This document shows, one piece after another, positions 7,628 through 12,807 of a stretch of 12,807 bases of DNA. A program made the translations under genes and the position numbers. Below the pieces are notes generated by a model. It was given only the letters and a program-made list of their open reading frames with translations, was not told the DNA's origin and searched no databases. How positions within the stretch are numbered: the first letter of the stretch is position 1; every line of letters begins with the position of its first letter. The DNA is from DATJPR01 sp035506295 (lineage in GTDB: Bacteria; Bacteroidota; Ignavibacteria; UBA10030; UBA6906), in the NCBI GenBank assembly GCA_035506295.1, contig DATJPR010000253.1, forward strand, positions 1-12,807, read 5' to 3'.

Positions 7628-7656
7628 TTGACATTCCAGGCCACTTTCGCTATATT
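7628..7656 (+). promoter_or_regulatory. Near-consensus promoter for the M23-bactofilin-ATP synthase cluster
   Basis: TTGACA (7628-7633), a 17-base spacer and TATATT (7651-7656) differ from the sigma-70 consensus at one base, and also fit TTG-N20-TAnnTT. The expected start near 7663 gives a 20-base leader carrying GGAAGGAAG just before the ATG at 7683. It is the strongest promoter I see in the window. A weak inverted repeat (AACTGC/GCAGTT, 7591-7613) lies just upstream. Confidence 0.72.
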
Positions 7657-7682
7657 GTAAATTCAAGTCTGGAAGGAAGCGC

Positions 7683-8630
7683 ATGCCACCGGAGAGCATC
7701 CGGCGGAAGAAGAAACCGCCTCGCCTTTTCGATATCGTGGTAGTTCCGGTTGGTGAAGGCGAGAAGACGAAGACCCTTCGCGCGAGCCGAAAGACCCTGG
7801 TGTTGCTTGTCGTTGCCGGATTTTTGCTGGCAGTGCTAGCTTCGCTGGCCGTTCTTGTATTCACTCCCATCGCGATGTACCTCCCTATTCCCAATCCTGT
7901 TCTTGAGGCGCGCTATGGGAGAGAGCTGGCGGATCTTCAGCGACGACTTGATTCGCTGGCCGGGGATTTCGAAGTCGTGAGGGCGTATAACACCCAGGTG
8001 CGCAAGGCGCTCGGCGAAGGCTCGACCGGCGACACGACGACTTCGCACACCTCGTCGATATCGATGTCTCTCGAAACCGCGCCGCCGCAGGCGCAGACAC
8101 AGGCCGAAGTGCAAGCGCCCCCGACAGCCGAGCCGGCGTCTTCGAGACAGGAAGCTCCATCGCTCGACGAATCGAGCGAGGGGCTGGACCTCTCGACAGA
8201 GAATGTATACACGAATGTTGTGACGTCGACCGACGCGGGGCGGAGCACATTCCCGCTCCTGACACCGGTGGAGGGCATCATCTCGCAGGGATTCGACCCG
8301 GCGGCAAGTCACTACGGTGTCGACTTCGCAGGGAAACGGGGGACGCCGGTGTTTGCGGCGGCGGACGGTCACGTGGTGTTCGCAGGGTGGACGTACGATG
8401 ACGGGAACATGGTCATCCTGGCGCACGACGGCGGATACATGACCGTATACAAGCACAACCAGACATTACTGACGACATTGCAGTCATTCGTCCGGCGAGG
8501 CGAGCCGATCGCCCTCCTCGGGGCGTCAGGGAGAACGAGTGCGGGGCCACATTTGCATTTCGAAGTGTGGAAGAACGGAACACCTCGCGATCCGGACGAA
8601 TACCTTCTGGTTCAGGATAAAGCTCAATAG
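7683..8630 (+). CDS. Membrane-anchored M23 (LytM) peptidoglycan peptidase
   Basis: The protein has 315 residues and is predicted to cleave peptide cross-links in peptidoglycan. A basic cytoplasmic tail (IRRKKKPP) precedes one transmembrane helix at about 38-62, placing the rest in the periplasm. A short charged helix (75-110) that may form a coiled coil is followed by a Pro/Ala/Gln/Ser-rich linker (about 115-185). The catalytic LytM domain spans 188-310. It has zinc ligands H210 and D214 (HYGVDFA) and H292 in GPHLHFEVW (288-296), with H258 and H290 as catalytic histidines, so it should be active rather than a LytM-type activator. The domain order matches M23 proteins encoded beside bactofilins, and the bactofilin gene follows after 25 bases. 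GGAAGGAAG precedes the start. Confidence 0.94.
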   Translation: MPPESIRRKKKPPRLFDIVVVPVGEGEKTKTLRASRKTLVLLVVAGFLLAVLASLAVLVFTPIAMYLPIPNPVLEARYGRELADLQRRLDSLAGDFEVVRAYNTQVRKALGEGSTGDTTTSHTSSISMSLETAPPQAQTQAEVQAPPTAEPASSRQEAPSLDESSEGLDLSTENVYTNVVTSTDAGRSTFPLLTPVEGIISQGFDPAASHYGVDFAGKRGTPVFAAADGHVVFAGWTYDDGNMVILAHDGGYMTVYKHNQTLLTTLQSFVRRGEPIALLGASGRTSAGPHLHFEVWKNGTPRDPDEYLLVQDKAQ

Positions 8631-8655
8631 ACAATAACCCATCGAAGGGAGGGGC

Positions 8656-9021
8656 ATGGCTGACAAGCAAGTCAACGGAGTGTTGAGCCTGATCGGCACC
8701 GGCACGGTGGTTGAAGGGAAGATCGTTACCGATGGGAGTGTGCGCATCGACGGGCGTCTCATCGGCGACATCACCTCGAAGGCAAACGTCACGGTCGGCT
8801 CGACCGGCTCCGTGGAAGGGACAATCCATGGCGCCAACATCTCGCTCGCGGGAAAAGTGAAGGGCACGGTGGCCGCATCGGAGAAACTCGTGCTCGAAGC
8901 GAAATCCCAGATGCGAGGCGATGTGCGCGCGCAGCGTCTTGTGGTCGACGAAGGTGCGACGTTCGACGGCAATTGCGCAATGTCGGGTTCGCCCGAGCGT
9001 CAGGGTCCGAAACCACAGTAA
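8656..9021 (+). CDS. Bactofilin (polymer-forming cytoskeletal protein)
   Basis: The 121-residue protein has the bactofilin (DUF583) core, a right-handed beta-helix of short repeats. This is visible as GTGTVVEGKIVTDGSVRIDG (14-33), GDITSKANVTVGSTGSVEGT and GDVRAQRLVVDEGATFDG, with Gly, Val and Ile at turn and core positions. Short disordered ends (MADKQVNG and a Pro-rich tail SPERQGPKPQ) are usual. Bactofilins self-assemble without nucleotide into filaments on the cytoplasmic side of the membrane and localise wall enzymes; pairs with M23 peptidases shape Helicobacter and Myxococcus cells. The M23 gene immediately upstream is therefore the expected partner. The ribosome-binding region GGGAGGGG is strong but very close to the ATG. 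Length is typical for a small bactofilin. Confidence 0.95.
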   Translation: MADKQVNGVLSLIGTGTVVEGKIVTDGSVRIDGRLIGDITSKANVTVGSTGSVEGTIHGANISLAGKVKGTVAASEKLVLEAKSQMRGDVRAQRLVVDEGATFDGNCAMSGSPERQGPKPQ

Positions 9022-9050
9022 TTGCTGGTCCGTCCGGCTGCACCGGGTTC

Positions 9051-9060
9051 GGAGAAGGAA
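9051..9060 (+). promoter_or_regulatory. Ribosome-binding site deciding the atpZ start
   Basis: GGAGAAGGAA sits about 10 bases before the ATG at 9070. The frame is open back to a TTG at 9022, directly after the bactofilin stop, but that start has no site of its own and adds 16 residues unlike the family. Confidence 0.6.
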
Positions 9061-9069
9061 CGGCTCGCC

Positions 9070-9330
9070 ATGGATCCACAACAACCTAATCGCTGGTTGT
9101 CCGGAAGCATGGGGACGCTTCTGACGCAGGGAATCCAGCTTGCGCTGACGGTCGTCATCCTGTTTTTTCTCGGGAGATGGCTGGACAGCCGTTGGGGGAC
9201 CGCACCCTGGTTGATGCTCGCGGGGATATTCCTTGGAACGGTCGGGGGGCTCATCAAATTCATCCGGACCGCGATGGAAGCCGGGCGGGAAGAAGACGAA
9301 AAGGACAAGCAGGCTCCGCCGCACCCATGA
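9070..9330 (+). CDS. atpZ: AtpZ-like small ATP synthase-associated membrane protein
   Basis: The 86-residue protein has two transmembrane helices, about 16-36 (LLTQGIQLALTVVILFFLG) and 47-66 (WLMLAGIFLGTVGGLIKFI). They are joined by the family's hallmark loop GRWLDSRWGTAPW, and a charged C-terminal tail (AGREEDEKDKQ) follows. This matches the AtpZ/AtpI family of small proteins encoded at the head of F-type ATP synthase operons. Family members have been linked to assembly of the c-ring and, in some bacteria, to Mg2+/Ca2+ supply to the enzyme; which applies here is not known. It is 48 bases after the bactofilin gene with no terminator between, and its stop overlaps the next start (ATGA). Confidence 0.88.
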   Translation: MDPQQPNRWLSGSMGTLLTQGIQLALTVVILFFLGRWLDSRWGTAPWLMLAGIFLGTVGGLIKFIRTAMEAGREEDEKDKQAPPHP

Positions 9331-9737
9331 AGATCGACGCCCGACTCCCCATCCAGGTGGGATGTACGCTGGCGGGTGCCGCCGCACTTGGAGGTTACCC
9401 GCTTCTCCGCTACGGATCGGGTGACGTGGTTGCAGGTGTGGTCCTGGGAACGGCACTCAGTACGCTGAACATCCTGCTCGGGTACATTGCCATTGAGTAT
9501 TCTTTTGAGAAATCGTATACCGTTTTTGTTCGGACGGTCATCGGGGGAATGGGCATTCGGTTGGTGCTGATGCTGGGGCTGCTGGCGCTTCTGATCGGGG
9601 TCTTTCATGTGCATGCCCTTGCGCTTGCATTTTCCTTGCTCGGCTTTTATCTCGTGTTTCTCCTTTTGGAAGTTCTCTTTATCCAGCGGAAGGTTACGGT
9701 GAAGAACGCGAACACTCCCGGCGGTCAGACTGCATGA
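9327..9737 (+). CDS. atpI: AtpI-like four-helix membrane protein of the ATP synthase operon
   Basis: The 136-residue protein contains about four hydrophobic helices, near 8-27, 33-56, 70-91 and 95-119, and a short hydrophilic tail. The size, the position between atpZ and atpB, and the arginine inside helix 3 (GGMGIRLVLMLG) fit the ATP synthase I chain family. Sequence identity to well-studied AtpI proteins is not obvious by eye, so the name rests largely on context. It probably helps assemble the c-ring in the inner membrane. The start was chosen at 9327, where ATGA overlaps the atpZ stop. The frame extends upstream, but that part reads as an out-of-frame shadow of atpZ. No Shine-Dalgarno is close, which suggests translational coupling. 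The stop in turn overlaps atpB by 4 bases. Confidence 0.75.
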   Translation: MKIDARLPIQVGCTLAGAAALGGYPLLRYGSGDVVAGVVLGTALSTLNILLGYIAIEYSFEKSYTVFVRTVIGGMGIRLVLMLGLLALLIGVFHVHALALAFSLLGFYLVFLLLEVLFIQRKVTVKNANTPGGQTA

Positions 9738-10747
9738 ATGAGCACCTAGATACCCTGGCAACCACACCGGCGACCGTCGCTCCGTCCCGGGAAGCGCCGG
9801 CGGCGGAGCACAAGGCGGAAGAGGCCCAGGGAAAAGGCAACCTGTTTGCCGAGCTCCTGCACCACACGCAGGACGCGCATGAAATTGAATTTCCCGGAGG
9901 CCATCTCGCTCTGCCGTACATCCTTCTCGATACCGACGGTCTGCATGTGTACCGCTCCGGCGAAAGCCTGCAGGAAGCGGGCACGTACACCTTGACGGAG
10001 AAGGAGACTCCTCTCCGCGCGGATACGCACGCGGCCCCGATGATCGACCTGTCGCTGACCAAGCATATCGTGTTCATGTGGGTTGCCGCGGTGATCCTGA
10101 TCCTGGTCGCCGTCCGCGCGGCGCGCAGCAACACAAAACGCGTCGTGGCGACAGGCGTGGGGAACATGATGGAGGTGGTCATCGTGTTCGTCCGGGATGA
10201 AATCATCCTTCCAAACATGGGTCCGGACGGCCTGCGCTACCTGCCGTATCTCCTCACGACGTTTTTCTTCATCCTCGTGATGAACCTCCTCGGGCTGATC
10301 CCGTACGGCTCCACGGCGACAGGAAACGTCAACGTCACCGCCGGCCTTGCTGTGATCGCGTTCATCATGATCCAGTATTCGGCAATCCGCGCACAGGGGA
10401 TCGGGCACTATCTCGCGCACCTCACGGGCGGTGTCCACTGGTTGCTGTGGCCGATCATGATTCCCATCGAAATTCTCGGGCTGTTCACGAAGCCGTTCGC
10501 CCTCTGCATCCGTTTGTTTGCCAACATGACCGGCGGGCACATTGTCATTGTCTCGTTGATCGGGCTGATTTTCATTTTCCAGTCGTTTCTTGTTGCACTC
10601 GCGCCGGTCGGGTTTGTCGTCGGCATCATGCTTCTGGAGATCTTCGTGGCATTTCTTCAGGCGTATATCTTTACGATGCTGACGTCGTTGTTCATGGGTC
10701 TCGGGATGCAGGCCGAGTCGCATGAATCGCACGGATCCGCGCATTGA
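9734..10747 (+). CDS. atpB: ATP synthase F0 subunit a
   Basis: This is subunit a of the F-type ATP synthase, which forms the two proton half-channels against the c-ring in the inner membrane. At 337 residues it is longer than the E. coli protein (271). The first membrane helix begins only near residue 109 (LTKHIVFMWVAAVILILVA), leaving a hydrophilic N-terminal region of about 108 residues. The essential arginine is R260 in FALCIRLFANMTGGH. Further channel residues are H269, E302 and Q309 (FLQAYIFTMLT). Relative to E. coli E219/H245 the acidic and histidine residues are exchanged, a known variant. The N-terminal segment HHTQDAHEIEFPGG followed by a beta-like stretch (LPYILLDTDGLHVYRS) resembles AtpB of Bacteroidota relatives. 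ATGA overlap with atpI indicates coupling. Confidence 0.96.
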   Translation: MNEHLDTLATTPATVAPSREAPAAEHKAEEAQGKGNLFAELLHHTQDAHEIEFPGGHLALPYILLDTDGLHVYRSGESLQEAGTYTLTEKETPLRADTHAAPMIDLSLTKHIVFMWVAAVILILVAVRAARSNTKRVVATGVGNMMEVVIVFVRDEIILPNMGPDGLRYLPYLLTTFFFILVMNLLGLIPYGSTATGNVNVTAGLAVIAFIMIQYSAIRAQGIGHYLAHLTGGVHWLLWPIMIPIEILGLFTKPFALCIRLFANMTGGHIVIVSLIGLIFIFQSFLVALAPVGFVVGIMLLEIFVAFLQAYIFTMLTSLFMGLGMQAESHESHGSAH

Positions 10748-10787
10748 ATCCCGTTCAATCCTAACTCGTTCACGAAGGAGAATACCC

Positions 10788-11015
10788 ATGGATCCCAAAG
10801 CACTCAGCTACCTCGCGGCAGGCATCGGCGCGGGAATCACTGTTATCGGCGGCGGCCTGGGCATCGGCAAGCTCGCCGCTGCTGCGATGGAAGCGAGCGG
10901 TCGTCAGCCCGAGGTGGCAGGACAAGTGCGGACAAGCATGCTGATCGCTGCGGCACTTATTGAAGGCGGCATGTTCTTCGGTCTCGCGATCTGCATCATT
11001 CTGGCAACCAAGTAA
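10788..11015 (+). CDS. atpE: ATP synthase F0 subunit c
   Basis: The 75-residue proteolipid has two transmembrane helices joined by the polar loop GRQPEVAG (R39, Q40, P41) that contacts the rotor stalk. Helix 1 has the Gly-rich packing motif GIGAGITVIGGGLGIG. Helix 2 carries the ion-binding carboxylate E59 in ALIEGGMFFG. Aligned on the RQP loop with the Ilyobacter Na+ enzyme, its ligands Q32, S66, T67 and Y70 are here I26, G60, G61 and F64, so the ring is expected to carry protons. AAGGAG lies 7 bases before the chosen ATG. An in-frame ATG at 10722 lies inside atpB and adds a basic stretch foreign to the family, so I reject it. The strong site suits the high copy number of this subunit. Confidence 0.96.
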   Translation: MDPKALSYLAAGIGAGITVIGGGLGIGKLAAAAMEASGRQPEVAGQVRTSMLIAAALIEGGMFFGLAICIILATK

Positions 11016-11033
11016 TTCATCGCAGGAGTCTCC

Positions 11034-11522
11034 ATGCTGGAGATTAATCCAGGTCTCATCATATGGACGATAATCACGTTTGTTCTGGTGTTGCTTGTCC
11101 TCCGCGGGACAGCGTGGAAGCCTATCGTGCAGGCCCTGAAGGATCGTGAAGACAAGATCCGGTCATCTTTAGAAGAGGCGGAAAAGGCACGCACGGAAGC
11201 GCAGCATCTGCTCGATGAGAACCGCCAGGTGCTTCTCGAGGCCGAGGCGCAGTCCGCGAAGATCATCCACGAGGGGAGGGACATGGGCGAGCGGATGAAG
11301 TCGGAGATCCTTGAGAAAGCCCAGACGGCCTCGCGCCAGATGGTCGATCAGGCGAAGGATGAAATTCGCCGCGAGAAGGACGCCGCCCTGGTGCAGCTTC
11401 GCACCGAAGTGTCCGATCTCGCGATCGCGGCCGCGGGGAAGATCCTCGACGCGAACCTCGACAATGCGCAGCAGCGGCGGCTCGTCGACAAGGCCATCCA
11501 GGAATTGTCCGGGAAATCGTGA
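11034..11522 (+). CDS. atpF: ATP synthase F0 subunit b
   Basis: The 162-residue protein is the peripheral-stalk subunit b. A single N-terminal transmembrane helix (about 5-25, NPGLIIWTIITFVLVLLVLRG) contains the conserved Asn-Pro near the start. It is followed by a tether (TAWKPIVQALKDREDKI) and a long, highly charged helix with heptad-like spacing up to about residue 130. The C-terminal part (LRTEVSDLAIAAAGKILDAN) is the region that binds the delta subunit. Only one b-type gene is seen, so the stalk is probably a homodimer. AGGAG precedes the ATG by 5 bases, and the gap from atpE is 18 bases. Confidence 0.96.
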   Translation: MLEINPGLIIWTIITFVLVLLVLRGTAWKPIVQALKDREDKIRSSLEEAEKARTEAQHLLDENRQVLLEAEAQSAKIIHEGRDMGERMKSEILEKAQTASRQMVDQAKDEIRREKDAALVQLRTEVSDLAIAAAGKILDANLDNAQQRRLVDKAIQELSGKS

Positions 11523-11524
11523 CC

Positions 11525-12082
11525 ATGAAAAACCCGCGCGTCGCCCGGCGGTACGCACAAGCGCTGATGTCGGTTGCTGAAGAGGAGAATTCCGTGGAAG
11601 AGGTCGCGGCAGATCTTGCCATGATGGAACGGACGCTCGCCGCTTCCCGTGAACTGCGTCTCCTCCTCGTAAGCCCTGTCGTGTTCGAAGCCAAGAAAGC
11701 GGCCGTCATGAAAGCGCTGTTCGGCGGGAAGACGAGCGTGGTGGTGTCGACGTTCGTGGACCTGCTCATCGACAAGCACCGCGAAAGCATCCTGCGGGAA
11801 GTCATCGAACAGTTTCTCGGGCTCCGCGACGAACTTCGCGGGATCATGACTGTGGATGTGACGACCGTAACCCCGATGGAGCGAAAGCAGGAAGAATCGC
11901 TCGCGCAGGAGCTCGGCAAGCGCACGGGGAAAACGATCAAGTTCCGCGTCAAGGAAGATCCCCTGATCAAAGGCGGCCTCGTGGTAAAGATCGGCGACAC
12001 GGTGCTTGACGCGAGCGTCCGGCGGCAGCTGGAACGGCTCAGGGAGCGCTTCGTCGGAACGGCGAGGACCTCTACTCTTTAA
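11525..12082 (+). CDS. atpH: ATP synthase F1 subunit delta (OSCP)
   Basis: The 185-residue protein links the peripheral stalk to the top of the F1 head. The N-terminal helical domain starts NPRVARRYAQALMSVAEEE, which is characteristic. The C-terminal domain ends with KEDPLIKGGLVVKIGDTVLD and VRRQLERLRERF, again typical. Length is normal. I chose the ATG at 11525, two bases after the atpF stop. A GTG at 11519 in the same frame overlaps that stop as GTGA and would add only two residues, so it is a real alternative. No strong Shine-Dalgarno is seen for either (GGGAAA is the nearest), so translation is probably coupled to atpF. Confidence 0.95.
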   Translation: MKNPRVARRYAQALMSVAEEENSVEEVAADLAMMERTLAASRELRLLLVSPVVFEAKKAAVMKALFGGKTSVVVSTFVDLLIDKHRESILREVIEQFLGLRDELRGIMTVDVTTVTPMERKQEESLAQELGKRTGKTIKFRVKEDPLIKGGLVVKIGDTVLDASVRRQLERLRERFVGTARTSTL

Positions 12083-12086
12083 TATC

Positions 12087-12091
12087 AAGGA
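12087..12091 (+). promoter_or_regulatory. Ribosome-binding site deciding the atpA start
   Basis: AAGGA ends directly before an in-frame ATG at 12092 and 6 bases before a second ATG at 12098. Only the second has usable spacing, so the protein should begin MADVRPEE. Confidence 0.6.
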
Positions 12092-12097
12092 ATGACC

Positions 12098-12807
12098 ATG
12101 GCTGACGTTCGACCAGAAGAAGTATCCGCGATCCTCAGGAAACAACTCGCCGGATTTGAGAAGGAGGCCGATATCTACGACGTCGGCACCGTGCTGCAGG
12201 TCGGGGACGGCGTCGCGCGCATCTACGGCCTTTCGAAGGCCCTGATGAGCGAGCTCATCGAATTCCCGCACGATGTCTTCGGCATGGTGCTGAACCTCGA
12301 AGAAGACAACGTGGGGTGCATCCTCTTCGGCGAGACTTCCGAGATCAAGGAAGGGGACACCGTAAAGCGCACCGGCCGCGTCGCTTCCATGCCGGTCGGC
12401 GAAGCGATGCTCGGGCGCGTGATCAATGCGCTGGGCCATCCGATCGATGGCCGCGGTTCGATCGAGAACGAAAAGCTCATGCCGATCGAGCGAAAAGCCC
12501 TGGGGGTCATCGAACGCCAGCCGGTCAAGGAGCCGCTGCAAACAGGCATCAAGGCCGTGGACGGCATGATCCCGATCGGGCGCGGACAACGAGAGCTGAT
12601 CATCGGCGATCGACAGACCGGAAAGACGACGATCGCAACGGACGCCATCATCAACCAGAAGTTTACGCACACGGAAGATGCAAAGAAGCTGGGCATCAAG
12701 CCCGTGTACTGTATCTATGTCGCCATCGGACAAAAGAGTTCGACCGTTGCGCAAGTGGTCGACAAACTGTATGCCGAAGGCGCCATGGCCTATACGACGG
12801 TCATCGC
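12098..12807 (+). CDS. atpA: ATP synthase F1 subunit alpha (3' part beyond window edge)
   Basis: The 236 visible residues are the N-terminal half of subunit alpha, which forms the hexameric F1 head with beta and binds non-catalytic nucleotide. The N-terminal helix (VRPEEVSAILRKQLAGFEKE) and the beta-barrel (VGTVLQVGDGVARIYGL) are followed by GRVINALGHPIDGRG and the Walker A motif GDRQTGKT (170-177). Then comes IYVAIGQKSSTVAQVV. Between INQ and CIYVAIGQK there are 17 residues (188-204), about 11 more than I recall for E. coli; such an insertion is consistent with Bacteroidota/Chlorobiota relatives. The frame is open to the right edge. The start was chosen from the ribosome-binding site, and the gap to atpH is 15 bases. 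The gamma subunit gene would be expected next. Confidence 0.97.
   Translation, partial: MADVRPEEVSAILRKQLAGFEKEADIYDVGTVLQVGDGVARIYGLSKALMSELIEFPHDVFGMVLNLEEDNVGCILFGETSEIKEGDTVKRTGRVASMPVGEAMLGRVINALGHPIDGRGSIENEKLMPIERKALGVIERQPVKEPLQTGIKAVDGMIPIGRGQRELIIGDRQTGKTTIATDAIINQKFTHTEDAKKLGIKPVYCIYVAIGQKSSTVAQVVDKLYAEGAMAYTTVI

Noticed and set aside
8972..8981. Palindrome ATTGCGCAAT near the end of the bactofilin gene
   Set aside because: It is only 10 bp and lies inside coding sequence, which chance in GC-rich codons explains. No -10 or -35 boxes are linked to it.
8413..10798. Long minus-strand open frames (347 and 350 codons)
   Set aside because: They mirror the M23, bactofilin and atp genes. 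The composition is His/Arg/Asp-rich with no motif, and no promoter or ribosome-binding site is convincing.
10788..11015. Possibility of a Na+-translocating (N-type) ATPase
   Set aside because: The operon order lacks the N-ATPase arrangement (atpD and atpC first), and subunit c has none of the Na+-ligand residues around E59 or in helix 1.
11348..12754. A 468-codon open frame on the minus strand
   Set aside because: It is antisense to atpF, atpH and atpA, all certain genes. The translation shows no recognisable domain.
1..12807. Mobile element, defence system or CRISPR content
   Set aside because: I found no transposase, integrase, restriction, toxin-antitoxin or Cas-like protein, no spaced direct-repeat array and no tRNA-flanked insertion. 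The composition also looks uniform by eye.

Overview
The window looks like a chromosomal segment of a moderately high-GC bacterium from the Bacteroidota / Chlorobiota / Ignavibacteriota branch. The evidence is: a DUF5686-type outer-membrane protein with an N-terminal carboxypeptidase-regulatory-like domain; an ATP synthase operon opening with atpZ and an atpI-like gene; a subunit a with a long N-terminal extension; an AtpA insertion after the Walker A helix; and promoters of the form TTG-N20-TAnnTT. An Ignavibacteria-like lineage is my best guess, but the species cannot be named from the sequence alone. No rRNA, tRNA, CRISPR array, insertion sequence, phage gene or integrase is visible. There is no gene-free stretch longer than about 165 bases.

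Left part (1-3094, minus strand): a DUF5686 outer-membrane protein runs off the left edge. Upstream of it lies a small cytoplasmic TPR-like protein of unknown function, and a GC-rich hairpin separates the two. A 163-bp divergent intergenic region (3095-3257) holds an A6T6 palindrome and an 8-bp inverted repeat between the two outward-reading genes.

Middle part (3258-7582, plus strand): a BaiN/HI0933-type flavoprotein, an exported metallo-beta-lactamase-fold hydrolase resembling NAPE-PLD, a short-chain dehydrogenase whose start overlaps the hydrolase stop by 4 bases, and a GT4 glycosyltransferase. The glycosyltransferase appears to have its own promoter, placed so that its mRNA would start at the AUG. 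The joint function of these genes is not evident.

Right part (7628-12807, plus strand): a near-consensus promoter (TTGACA, 17-bp spacer, TATATT) precedes a membrane-anchored M23 peptidase and a bactofilin, a pair known to act together in cell-wall shaping. These run with short gaps or overlaps into atpZ, atpI, atpB, atpE, atpF, atpH and atpA (cut by the right edge). No terminator or second strong promoter is seen between the bactofilin and the ATP synthase genes, so shape and energy genes may share transcripts. The c subunit lacks Na+-ligand residues, so the enzyme is probably proton-driven.

Overall these are mainly housekeeping and envelope genes. I found no convincing undescribed system. 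The most interesting points are the cell-shape/ATP-synthase linkage, the predicted leaderless glycosyltransferase mRNA and the divergent regulatory region.
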